Source: Sphingomonas elodea ATCC 31461
Lineage (GTDB): Bacteria > Pseudomonadota > Alphaproteobacteria > Sphingomonadales > Sphingomonadaceae
Reading direction: 5' to 3'
DNA: 64,000 nucleotides
NCBI RefSeq assembly: GCF_000226955.1
Contig: NZ_AGFU01000025.1
Span: 1-64,000 of the forward strand
A program made the translations under genes and the position numbers. The notes beneath the pieces are model-generated. The model did not search any database and had not been told where the DNA came from. It saw nothing but the letters and a program-made list of their open reading frames with translations. How positions within the stretch are numbered: position 1 is the stretch's first letter; every line of letters begins with the position of its first letter. Shown piece by piece: positions 18,968 to 27,152 of this stretch.

Positions 18968-20963
18968 GGCACCGGAAGCCCCGGCCGAGGCAGCGGCGGC
19001 GCCCTTCACCTGGGCGGACGTACGGGCGATCCTGGCGGCTGCCGGCGGCAGCTTCGGGCCGGGCGACATCCTGGGCGGCAGCCTGGCGGCCTTTCTCGGC
19101 GCCCGGCTGCACGGCATGCCGCTGATCGAGCCTGACGGCACCAGCTGCTGCGGCAAGGCGCAGGCGGGCGGGCGCGGCGATCGCTCGGCGCTGGTGCGGG
19201 GGCTGCGCGGCCAGCCCCCGTTCGACGGCACCCAGTTCCCGCGGCTGCCCTGGGGCGGCGCACCGGTCGCGGCGGAGGACATCGCCCGGATCGCCGCCTG
19301 GATCGACGAAGGCTGCCCCGCCGGCGTGGTGGAGACGACGGCGCTGGCGGGCGAAGTGAGCGTCGCCGTCGAGGCGCACGTCGCGGTGACCGGACTTCCG
19401 GGCCCGATCTTCACGCCCGTTTCCGATCCGGCAGCGTGGCGCCATGCCAAGGGCGAGTTGCGCCAGCGGATGGACGTGGACGCGCTGGACGAGGGGCAGA
19501 AGGAACGGCTGCGCTGCGCCTTTCGCGAGCTGTACGGGCTCAACAAATGGCCCGGCGACGCACGCAGCTACAACAATCTGGCGCTGATTCACCAGAACCA
19601 CTGCCAGCATGGCTGGGAGCGTTTCCTGCCCTGGCACCGTGTCTATCTGTACGAGTTCGAGCAGGCGCTGCAGGATTTCTGCCCGGACGTGACGCTGCCC
19701 TGGTGGGACTTCCCCGCCCCCCGTTACAAGCCCGAGGATCCTGCCAACGGCGCGATCCTGCCGGATGCGTTCAAGGCATTCCTAACCGAAGGCTCGGTCG
19801 CGTTCCTGCGCGACAACGGCTTCCCGGCCGCAATCGAGACGCTGGTCGGGCAGCTCTGGGCCAATCCCACACAGATCTATGCTGCCGTCACCGCCGCCTG
19901 CGGGGCCGAGTATATCACCGGCACCTATCGCCAGCGGCTGATCGACGCACTGCTCGAGGCCAATGCGCTCTGGTATCCGCTGCGCTATTCCGGCGAGTTC
20001 GGATCGGGCACGATCAACACCGTCATCCACTATCATTACCCGACGCAAGGCGATCTCGACGAGATCTCCAGCCTGCGGACGTTCCGCGATTTCGGCGGCG
20101 GCAGCCTGTATGTCGACAGCTTCGGGTTCCTTGACCAGAACCCGCACAACACGATGCATATCTGGACCGGGGGCATGAACCCGGCCTTCAAAAGCGCAGC
20201 GCCGGCCGATCGCAACGCCGCCGTGCGCGTCGCCGGGCGCAAGTTCCACCAGCGCGACGACCTGTACAGCGAACCCCAGTTCGGCGACATGTTCAGCAAC
20301 CTGACGGCGAGCTACGATCCGATCTTCTGGCCGATCCACGCCAATATCGATCGACTTTGGTGGCGCTGGCAGCAGGACCATCCCGACGGTCTGCCCGCCG
20401 ACCTGGATTCCGCGCTGACGCCGTGGAGCTATGCGGTGCGCGACACGCTCGACATGTATCGCTTCGGCTATGAATATGTCCGCGGCGGATCGCTGATGCC
20501 GGTGGGGCTGGGCAATCCGGTCGGCCGGTTCGTCTCCGCCGCAATTCCCGTCCCGCCGCCGGAACGGGGGTTTCGCACCGCCGAGGTACGCCTGCACCGG
20601 GTGCCGCAGCTACCACGCTCCTGCTTCATCCGCGTCTTCCTCAACACCCCCGATGCCGATGCGCAGACACCGCTCACCGTCGATGGCTATGCCGGCTATG
20701 CGGCGGTGTTCGGACACGGAGAATGCTATGGCGGACCCGGGCATTGCGAACTGCCACCAGCGGAGAACCGCAAGTTCGACCTGCGCGGTCGCAGCATGAA
20801 CACGCCGCGCAACCACCGGATCGACGTGACCCGCGCGGCGCGACGGCTGATCGCCAAGGGCGCGAGCCAGCTGACGGTGAGCCTGGTGGTGATCGGCGCG
20901 TCCTACGAGGAGGATCGCGAGCTGCTGCGGCTCGACGGCGTGTCGCTCACCTTTCTCGACTGA
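18957..20963 (+). CDS. Tyrosinase-family copper monooxygenase/oxidase with an N-terminal extension
   Basis: A 668-residue protein. The type 3 copper centre is complete: CuA histidines in NHCQHGWERFLPWHRVYLYE (about residue 213) and CuB histidines in NPHNTMHIWTGG (about 396) and DPIFWPIHANIDRLWWRW (about 454). Residues about 15-110 form a separate N-terminal domain ending RLPWGGAPVAAEDIARIAAW, like the tail of cytochrome c-like domains but without CxxCH. The C-terminal 200 residues form a beta domain as in plant polyphenol oxidases. There is no signal peptide. It overlaps the multicopper oxidase gene by 11 bp. The likely reaction is o-hydroxylation or oxidation of phenols to quinones. Confidence 0.92.
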   Translation: MATEAPEAPAEAAAAPFTWADVRAILAAAGGSFGPGDILGGSLAAFLGARLHGMPLIEPDGTSCCGKAQAGGRGDRSALVRGLRGQPPFDGTQFPRLPWGGAPVAAEDIARIAAWIDEGCPAGVVETTALAGEVSVAVEAHVAVTGLPGPIFTPVSDPAAWRHAKGELRQRMDVDALDEGQKERLRCAFRELYGLNKWPGDARSYNNLALIHQNHCQHGWERFLPWHRVYLYEFEQALQDFCPDVTLPWWDFPAPRYKPEDPANGAILPDAFKAFLTEGSVAFLRDNGFPAAIETLVGQLWANPTQIYAAVTAACGAEYITGTYRQRLIDALLEANALWYPLRYSGEFGSGTINTVIHYHYPTQGDLDEISSLRTFRDFGGGSLYVDSFGFLDQNPHNTMHIWTGGMNPAFKSAAPADRNAAVRVAGRKFHQRDDLYSEPQFGDMFSNLTASYDPIFWPIHANIDRLWWRWQQDHPDGLPADLDSALTPWSYAVRDTLDMYRFGYEYVRGGSLMPVGLGNPVGRFVSAAIPVPPPERGFRTAEVRLHRVPQLPRSCFIRVFLNTPDADAQTPLTVDGYAGYAAVFGHGECYGGPGHCELPPAENRKFDLRGRSMNTPRNHRIDVTRAARRLIAKGASQLTVSLVVIGASYEEDRELLRLDGVSLTFLD

Positions 20964-21002
20964 ACCAAAGGCAGCGCCGCAGGGCGCGCGGGGGGGAATA
21001 TC

Positions 21003-23648
21003 ATGTCCGATCTGTCGGTGTACCGCATCCACCCGGCCGTGGGGATAGCGCGCCTCGGCGACAGTCCCGACGGCTTCTACATCGCACCGGAGAAACCGGG
21101 GCAGCTGCCGATCGACTGCGACGCCGACGGCAACGGCTTCGGCGACAAGCCGATCACCCACTTCAAAGACGCGCAGGGGCGGATCAAGCGGCAGGCGGCG
21201 CGCTTCCAGATCTTTACCTATGATGCGACAAATCCCGAAGGGCGTCCGCTCAAGATCGGGGACCAGGTCGAGGGCGGCGGCAATTCGGGCAAGCTGATCG
21301 ATATCCAGTGGCGTGTGCACCTCGCCAACAAGAAGGCGGCGTGGTTCGCCTTTGACGGGCTTCAGGGCGAGGCGGGCTATCCCGAGGATGCGCCGCTGCG
21401 CAACCCGAAGATCACCGATCCGGTCGAGCGGCAGAAACTGATCATCGATGCCGGCCCACAGGCGGTGGATTGCACCGAGCGGCGCAAGGCGCAGTTCGGC
21501 CGCACCACCAACCGCGCCTATGCGACCACCTTCCCGCCCATCGGCATGGCGCCGAACGACATCGATACGCTGGGCGACCTGCTGACCGACAATGACGGGC
21601 GACTGCTGGTGCTGGGCGGTCACGGCAATAGCGGTTCGTTCCTCAAGGGCTTCGGCCATCCGCGCATCGATACCTACGCCAATAGCGACGGCTGGTTCGA
21701 CGACATCTCCGACGGCCCGGTGATGGCACGGCTGGTGATGATGGACGAGCGCACCCAGTCGCCTCGCTATATCGATGTGGAGTATCCGGCCTGGGTGCTG
21801 GTCGGCTATCCGCGCTACGCCCCCGAGATCCTCGACATGATCACGCTGGACGACGTGGTCGAGGACATGTCGATCCGCGAATTCGCCCACCGCACGGACA
21901 TGTACGGCACCGCCGGCACCTTCGCCGCACCCCAGAAGATCGATCCGACGGACACCAAGGCGCTGCTCCACTGGAAGGCGGGACCGCTGCAGTGGAACCC
22001 GGACTATCGGCCCTGGTTCTGGCGCGACGTCTGGCCGATCCTGTTCCGCGCCGACGAATTCTCCTATCTGACGGCAATCCTCGCCTCGTCCAACTATCCT
22101 CACAACCAGGGCAGCCGCGGCAGCTTCGATCCCTACCGCCTGTGCATCCCGCCCCGCATCGCCCCCGCGGCACTCGCGCGCAAACAGGCCCGGGCGCGGG
22201 ACACGCACGTCAGCGGCGGGCTGCTCGCCGCGGCGGTGGAGCCGAACCTCATGCTGCTGGACGCGACCGCTGCGCCCGGTGCCGCCGATGCGGCGCTGGT
22301 CGACACGACAGCGGCCGAGCTGAAGTCGGCGGCGGCGGCGTTCGTCCAGGCGGTATGCCCGCCCGAGGCTGACGAAGCGCCTGCCGCCTACGCCGTCCGC
22401 TGGCACCAGGTTCACGCCGACAACGAGGCCGCGCCCGACCCGGGCTATGCCACGGCGAAGGATGCACTGGACGCGGCAGTAGCCAGCATCATCGCCCGCA
22501 TCGCCGCCGCCTCGGCACCACCCAAGGTACGGCTCGCCGCCATCCGCGCCTCGTCGCGGCAGGAGCCGAAAGCGCCCGACCGCACCACCGATCCGGACGA
22601 GCCGATCGCCGCGGCGCTCCGCCGCATCGTCGGCGAGTTCCGCAGCGGCGCGCTGCTGGACCGCGCGCTCGACACCGCAACCGCCGAAGCGACCACCGAT
22701 CCCGGCCGCCCCTATCGCCAGTATCTGTTCGACCTGCTCCGCAAGCCCGGCGAGGAGAACCTGTTCCAGCTGGATGCCAACCCCGCCACGCGCACCTATC
22801 ACCTGCCGCTGATGCCGCTGCTGGCGGGCGACAATCCGATCACCAACAAGACCGTGTCGAAGTTCCTTCGCCTCACCGACACCCAATTGTTCCTGCTGCG
22901 ACAATGGGCAGCAGGCATCTTCATCGACGAGGTGGAGGAAGGCTTCGCGCCGCCGATCGACCCCTGGCTGCCCTATGCCAGCTGGAACGTGCCCGGCGGT
23001 CGCGGCCTCGACCGGGGGGTTCTGGCGAACGGCCTGGGGGGCGCCTTCTGCCCGGGCGGCGAAGTGACCTGGATCATCCGGAACCCGGCGATCTGGCGCG
23101 AACCCTATCGGATCAAGGCCGATCCCGAATGGTACAGCTTCACCCTCACCGCCGCGCAGGAAAGCTTCAACCGCTGGGGGCTGGGCCTGGGAGAGGAAAG
23201 CTATGTCGCCTATGCCTCCGATCCCCTTTCGCAGAAGAGCAACTTCGCGACCGGGTTCCAGCCGGGCGACCTGACCAAGCTTTCCGGGCTGCCCTGGCAG
23301 GCCGATTTCAACGAATGCTCCACCCAGACGATCGACGTCACCTACGAGGCGTGGAACGTGCTCGAACCCGACAGCGTCGGCGATACGCTGATGGCGCAGG
23401 AACAGCGCGTGTGGGAGACGCTGTGGTGGCCGGCCCACCGTCCGATGCAGGTCTATTACCCCGTCGGCACGGATGTGCAGCTGCGCGCCTGGGCACGCGG
23501 CATTCCGCAGACTCTGGCGGGCGACCTGAAGATGGTGACCGAATGGTCCAAGCTGGGCTTCGTCAGGCGCAATCCGCAGGTGGATACGAACCAGCCATCG
23601 CCAAACGCGAAATATATCTGTGTCGAATATTCGGGGGACATCGCATGA
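21003..23648 (+). CDS. LodA/GoxA-like cysteine tryptophylquinone oxidase
   Basis: An 881-residue oxidase of the LodA family, whose characterised members are L-lysine epsilon-oxidase and glycine oxidase. They make a CTQ cofactor from their own Cys and Trp and release hydrogen peroxide. The start region is typical (VYRIHPAVGIARLGDS). The candidate cofactor cysteine is Cys683 in GGAFCPGGEVTW, and the tryptophan is Trp808 or 809 in TLWWPAHRP. A low-complexity Ala-rich stretch around residues 415-550 lengthens the protein beyond LodA (about 730). The ribosome site gggggg lies upstream of 21003. The LodB-like maturation partner is encoded two genes downstream. The amino-acid or amine substrate cannot be told from sequence. 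Confidence 0.9.
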   Translation: MSDLSVYRIHPAVGIARLGDSPDGFYIAPEKPGQLPIDCDADGNGFGDKPITHFKDAQGRIKRQAARFQIFTYDATNPEGRPLKIGDQVEGGGNSGKLIDIQWRVHLANKKAAWFAFDGLQGEAGYPEDAPLRNPKITDPVERQKLIIDAGPQAVDCTERRKAQFGRTTNRAYATTFPPIGMAPNDIDTLGDLLTDNDGRLLVLGGHGNSGSFLKGFGHPRIDTYANSDGWFDDISDGPVMARLVMMDERTQSPRYIDVEYPAWVLVGYPRYAPEILDMITLDDVVEDMSIREFAHRTDMYGTAGTFAAPQKIDPTDTKALLHWKAGPLQWNPDYRPWFWRDVWPILFRADEFSYLTAILASSNYPHNQGSRGSFDPYRLCIPPRIAPAALARKQARARDTHVSGGLLAAAVEPNLMLLDATAAPGAADAALVDTTAAELKSAAAAFVQAVCPPEADEAPAAYAVRWHQVHADNEAAPDPGYATAKDALDAAVASIIARIAAASAPPKVRLAAIRASSRQEPKAPDRTTDPDEPIAAALRRIVGEFRSGALLDRALDTATAEATTDPGRPYRQYLFDLLRKPGEENLFQLDANPATRTYHLPLMPLLAGDNPITNKTVSKFLRLTDTQLFLLRQWAAGIFIDEVEEGFAPPIDPWLPYASWNVPGGRGLDRGVLANGLGGAFCPGGEVTWIIRNPAIWREPYRIKADPEWYSFTLTAAQESFNRWGLGLGEESYVAYASDPLSQKSNFATGFQPGDLTKLSGLPWQADFNECSTQTIDVTYEAWNVLEPDSVGDTLMAQEQRVWETLWWPAHRPMQVYYPVGTDVQLRAWARGIPQTLAGDLKMVTEWSKLGFVRRNPQVDTNQPSPNAKYICVEYSGDIA

Positions 23649-24061
23649 CCAATCCGTTCGTCGGCAGCTGGACCTATCGCAGCTTTCTCAACGATGCCGA
23701 TATCAGCAAGGCCGCCAACGACCTGCTGTTCGGCGAAGGCACCCTGGTGATCGAGGAGAAATCGACCGCCAAGCTCGGCGGCACCATCGGCGGCCCGGGC
23801 TGGTCGCTCGATCTGCGGGGCAGCTTTGCCTATGGCGCACCGATGCAGCTGCGCTTCCAGGGCAAGGGCGTCGTCTCCGGGGAAGAGTGGATCTACGACT
23901 ATATCGGCTGGCTGGTGCCGGTCTGGCCGAACAGCACCGATCGGCTGGAAGTGCCGGCGATCGTCGGTTCGGTGATCCGCACCATCCCGCATTCCGGCTC
24001 GGGCGGCGGCACCAACCCGGCGGGCGTGGTAGCATCCTTCTATGCCGTGCGTGCGCACTGA
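23645..24061 (+). CDS. Conserved unknown protein in the LodA-LodB operon
   Basis: A 138-residue protein without a signal peptide or membrane segment. It begins NPFVGSWTYRSFLND and has alternating beta-type segments (GTLVIEE, WSLDLRG, MQLRFQGKG) suggesting a small lipocalin- or avidin-like beta barrel, and ends NPAGVVASFYAVRAH. Its ATG overlaps the LodA-like stop by 4 bp, and its last 20 bp overlap the LodB-like start, so it is made together with the oxidase and its maturation factor. A role in assembly, substrate binding or protection from peroxide is possible, but no function can be assigned. Confidence 0.82.
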   Translation: MTNPFVGSWTYRSFLNDADISKAANDLLFGEGTLVIEEKSTAKLGGTIGGPGWSLDLRGSFAYGAPMQLRFQGKGVVSGEEWIYDYIGWLVPVWPNSTDRLEVPAIVGSVIRTIPHSGSGGGTNPAGVVASFYAVRAH

Positions 24062-25139
24062 CATTGCCATCATCGGCGGCGGCCCCGCCGGCAGTGCCGC
24101 CGCGCTGACGCTGCGCCAGCACGCGCCGGGGCTGGAGGTGCTGATGCTGGAGGCGGGGCACCAGAATCGACCGACGCTGGGTGAAGTGCTGCCGGCAGTG
24201 GCACAGGGGCTGCTCCGCCAGATCGGCGTCTGGCCGCGCTTCCAGGCGGCGGGCTTCCTGCCCGGGCGAGCGCTGGCATCCGCCTGGAGCACGCCCTGGA
24301 TCGACGAGCGACACAGCCTGTTCTCGGCGCAAGGCACCGGCTGGCACCTCGACCGCCCCGTATTCGACCGGCTGCTGACCGATGCCGCAGCGGATGCCGG
24401 CACGATCGTGCGACGAGGCACGCCGGTGCGAACGGTCAGCCGTGCGGGCGAGAACTGGCGCCTGGATGTGCGGGAGGGCACGATCGAGGCGCGCTTCGTG
24501 CTGTGGGCGACCGGGCGACACTGGGGGCTGGCGCGCAACTTCCAGGCGACGCTGCACCTTTATGATCGGCTTGCTGCCTTCGCCCGTTTCTTCGATGCCG
24601 CCCCCGGCGAAGGCCGGATGACGATCGAGGCGCGCCCGGAAGGATGGTGGTACACCGCCGACCTGCCCGGCGCGCGGCGGGTAGTGGCATGCCTCACCGA
24701 TGCGGATCTCGGCCGCAGCCTGCGCGGCAACGGCGGCTGGTACGCCGCGCTGGCGGAAACGCGTCATATCCGCGTGGGACTCGGCGACGATGCCAGGGAA
24801 ACGGCCCAGCTGGTCCGCTCCGCCGCCACCGCCTTGCTGCGGCCATCGAGCGGTCCGGGCTGGATCGCGGCGGGCGACACGCTGTTTGCCGCGGACCCGC
24901 TCTCCTCGCGCGGGATCACGCACGCGCTGCGCTCCGGCATTCTCGCTGCCTATGCCGCATCGGACATGCTGGCCGGCGAGGCAGAGCGCGCGGCCGATCG
25001 CTACGCGCGGATCGCCGCGCACGGCATTGCCGGCTATGCCGAGGCGCTGGGCGCGCATTATGCCGCCGCCGCGCAATGGGATACGCCCTTCTGGCAGCGG
25101 CGAGCGCCGCCACCGCCGATGCACCAGGCCGCGCAATGA
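24042..25139 (+). CDS. LodB/GoxB-like FAD-dependent maturation protein
   Basis: A 365-residue flavoprotein of the tryptophan-halogenase/geranylgeranyl-reductase-like class. The N-terminal FAD motif is IAIIGGGPAGSAAALTL, followed by GEVLPAVAQGLL and a second conserved region GWIAAGDTLFAADPLSSRGI. LodB and GoxB are flavoproteins required to build the CTQ cofactor in LodA and GoxA, and the pairing with the upstream LodA-like gene makes that the best assignment. It overlaps the 138-residue gene by 20 bp and the next gene by 4 bp. Confidence 0.88.
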   Translation: MPCVRTDIAIIGGGPAGSAAALTLRQHAPGLEVLMLEAGHQNRPTLGEVLPAVAQGLLRQIGVWPRFQAAGFLPGRALASAWSTPWIDERHSLFSAQGTGWHLDRPVFDRLLTDAAADAGTIVRRGTPVRTVSRAGENWRLDVREGTIEARFVLWATGRHWGLARNFQATLHLYDRLAAFARFFDAAPGEGRMTIEARPEGWWYTADLPGARRVVACLTDADLGRSLRGNGGWYAALAETRHIRVGLGDDARETAQLVRSAATALLRPSSGPGWIAAGDTLFAADPLSSRGITHALRSGILAAYAASDMLAGEAERAADRYARIAAHGIAGYAEALGAHYAAAAQWDTPFWQRRAPPPPMHQAAQ

Positions 25140-25780
25140 CGCGGATCCTCCTGCCCGTATATGATCAGGTCGACATGCTCGACGTGGCGGGGCCCATGGA
25201 GATGTTCGGCTGGGCCGGGATCACGGTGGATCTGGTCGCCGAACAGGCAGGCATGGTGCGCTTTCGCGACGCGTTTCCCTTCGCGGTGGACAAGAGCTTC
25301 GCGGATGTCGCCGGCCAGCGCTACGATGCGCTCTGGGTGCCGGGCGGCGAGCCGGCGATTCTCCGCCGGCTGCTGTCCGATCCGCCGCGAACCTATTGCG
25401 ATTTCCTGGCGGCGCAGGCGGCACGGTGCGACTGGGTATGCTCTGTCTGCGAGGGTGCATTGCTTCTGGCGGGCGCCGGCCTGCTCGACGGCTATCGCGC
25501 GACCACCCACTGGGCCTTCCGCAACTGCCTCAAGGCCTATCCGGCGGTTACCGTGGTTCCCGGCCATCCGCGCTTCGTGCAGGATCGCAACCGGCTGACC
25601 GGCGGCGGCATATCGGCCGGGCTGGACGAGGCGCTCGAACTGATTCGCCTCCTCCTAGGCCAGGCCGCAGCGGAGGAGGTACAGCGGACCACGCAATATT
25701 ACCCCAGGCCGCCGGTGCGCGCGCGGCTGCCCAAGGCTCCGCCCTGCCCGCTGCCGCCCGCTACGGGCACCCCCGGATGA
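25136..25780 (+). CDS. DJ-1/PfpI-family protein
   Basis: A 214-residue class I glutamine-amidotransferase-like protein. The family layout is seen in MTRILLPVYDQVDMLDVAGPMEMF, DALWVPGGEPAIL and the nucleophile elbow VCSVCEGALLLAGAGLLDG, where the second Cys is the probable active site, followed by THW with the usual His. DJ-1 family roles include glyoxalase/deglycase activity, isonitrile hydratase activity and carbonyl-stress protection. In an operon that makes quinones, aldehydes and peroxide, detoxification is plausible (inference). It overlaps both neighbours by 4 bp. Confidence 0.87.
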   Translation: MTRILLPVYDQVDMLDVAGPMEMFGWAGITVDLVAEQAGMVRFRDAFPFAVDKSFADVAGQRYDALWVPGGEPAILRRLLSDPPRTYCDFLAAQAARCDWVCSVCEGALLLAGAGLLDGYRATTHWAFRNCLKAYPAVTVVPGHPRFVQDRNRLTGGGISAGLDEALELIRLLLGQAAAEEVQRTTQYYPRPPVRARLPKAPPCPLPPATGTPG

Positions 25781-26433
25781 CCCCGCCCTTGCTGCGTGGC
25801 GCACTTTGCGGGCTGGGTGTGATCGCCTGGGTGGTGCTGCTGGCCGGCGACGTCCTGCCCGTGGCGCCCGGCTGGTGCGGCGGCGGCGGCGGCTCCGGCC
25901 TGGCCATGCTGCCGCAGCAGGTCGAGGCGATACTGCGCAGGACGCCACCGCGGGACCTGTTGCTCGGCACCGGGCTGATGCTCGCGGCGATGATGGTGCC
26001 GCTGGTCCTGGAACCGCTGGAGCAGGTGCGCCGCCGCGGCGGATCGGCAATGCTGTTCCTGACGGGCTACTGCACCCTGTGGCTGCCAGCGATCCTGCTG
26101 CTGGGCCTCTGCTCAACACTTCTGCGGCTGGCAACGCTCGACCGTCCGATGCTGGGCCTCGCGGTGGCCGGAGGGGTGGCGCTGCTGTGGCATACCAGCC
26201 CCCTGCGCGCGCGCTGCCTGCTCGCCTGCCGGTGCGGTCCCGACCGGGGAAGCTTCCGTGCCGGGACCCGTCAGGCGCTTGGCTGCATCGGCGCCTGTGC
26301 GGCGGCGATGACCCTGCCGCCCTTGTTCGGGCAGGCGCATCTGGCGGCGATGGCGGTGGTTACGCTGCTGCTGTGGCATGAGCGCCGGGCACGGATCGGC
26401 TTGCCCTCGAAAGTGCCGGTCGGCGTACGCTGA
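25777..26433 (+). CDS. DUF2182-like integral membrane protein
   Basis: A 218-residue inner-membrane protein with about six hydrophobic segments. The segment GTGLMLAAMMVPLVLEPL matches the AMM-P signature of DUF2182 proteins, described as predicted metal-binding membrane proteins. Paired cysteines occur at RCLLACRCG and CIGAC. It ends the oxidase operon and overlaps the DJ-1-like gene by 4 bp. A role in copper handling for the upstream copper enzymes is attractive but unproven. Confidence 0.75.
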   Translation: MTPPLLRGALCGLGVIAWVVLLAGDVLPVAPGWCGGGGGSGLAMLPQQVEAILRRTPPRDLLLGTGLMLAAMMVPLVLEPLEQVRRRGGSAMLFLTGYCTLWLPAILLLGLCSTLLRLATLDRPMLGLAVAGGVALLWHTSPLRARCLLACRCGPDRGSFRAGTRQALGCIGACAAAMTLPPLFGQAHLAAMAVVTLLLWHERRARIGLPSKVPVGVR

Positions 26434-27018
26434 AAGGTGGGCGGGGGACACCGGAGGTGGAGCTGGTTAAGAACGCAGGCCCCGACGGCGGGGACATGCG
26501 ACCCCGCGCTGCGCGGCGCGTCTGCGATCAACTCGGCCGAATGCTGATGCCCGCCACGATGGCACCGCCGTCCAGCGGCTTGAATTGCGGGACGAGGCGC
26601 CCCCCACTGCTTTTCACCGCACAGCTCCGCACTCTGGCCGTCTGTATGCCGCTGACGCAGCTGCGGTGCGGGATGGCGGAAGACGCAGAGCGCGAGGATG
26701 GCCGCGACCGCTCAAACTCTCGGTCTCTCCACTGCGACGGTGAAGCGGTATTGCGCAGCCGCGTGAAGGCTCAACTCCTTCCTAGCGGCGCCACCTCCTC
26801 GTAGGCAGGGTACAACAGCTGCATGCACGCCTCCCCGTACCTCAAGGGAATACCGATGGGTGCAACCTCAGGCGCCCCGATACTGGCGTCACTTTGGCTG
26901 ACGTCACGATTCGGCGGGTAGCCAATCAGCCTGTAGTGGAAGTCCCAAAAGCGCACCACAACCCTGCCCCACAGGAGCAGAATTTTTGGGATAAATCTTT
27001 GAAAAAATGATTCCAGAA
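26434..27018. other. Chromosomal gap before the integrative element, no supported gene
   Basis: About 585 bp between the oxidase operon and the left element boundary. Short open frames exist on both strands, but none has a ribosome site, family motif or convincing composition. The stretch would have lain directly downstream of tRNA-Gln before insertion of the element. Confidence 0.5.
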
Positions 27019-27037
27019 ACTGGCTGGGGCGGGAGGA
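27019..27037 (+). repeat. attL: 19-bp copy of the tRNA-Gln 3' end
   Basis: The sequence from 27019 to 27037 is identical to 47290-47308, which covers the CCA end, acceptor stem and start of the T arm of tRNA-Gln. It also forms a 29-bp palindrome with the next bases (11-bp arms 27020-27030 and 27038-27048). Confidence 0.85.
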
Positions 27038-27105
27038 GCCCCAGCCAGAAATGATCCAAGCATTTGATAAAAACGGGTTTCTTGCAACCCCGCCCCGCCA
27101 ATGCA

Positions 27106-27137
27106 CCACAACAGGGTGCCACGGCAGGGTACCACGG
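27106..27137 (+). repeat. Left-end tandem repeat pair, probable integrase arm sites
   Basis: CCACAA is followed by two tandem 13-bp units of the form CAGGGTRCCACGG (27112-27124 and 27125-27137). The same 32-bp layout occurs at 47202-47233 with two base differences. Position between attL and the integrase start suits arm-type binding sites that could also regulate the integrase gene. Confidence 0.65.
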
Positions 27138-27152
27138 CAGGAAACCAGGCGC

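Noticed and set aside
20610-23438. Open frame of 942 residues on the minus strand opposite the LodA-like gene
   Set aside because: It is antisense to a gene with clear family motifs, has the Arg/Gly/Ala-rich composition expected of a shadow in GC-rich DNA, and has no family signature.
27106-27137. Short tandem repeats considered as a CRISPR remnant
   Set aside because: Only two adjacent 13-bp units without spacers, mirrored at the other element end; no cas genes are present.
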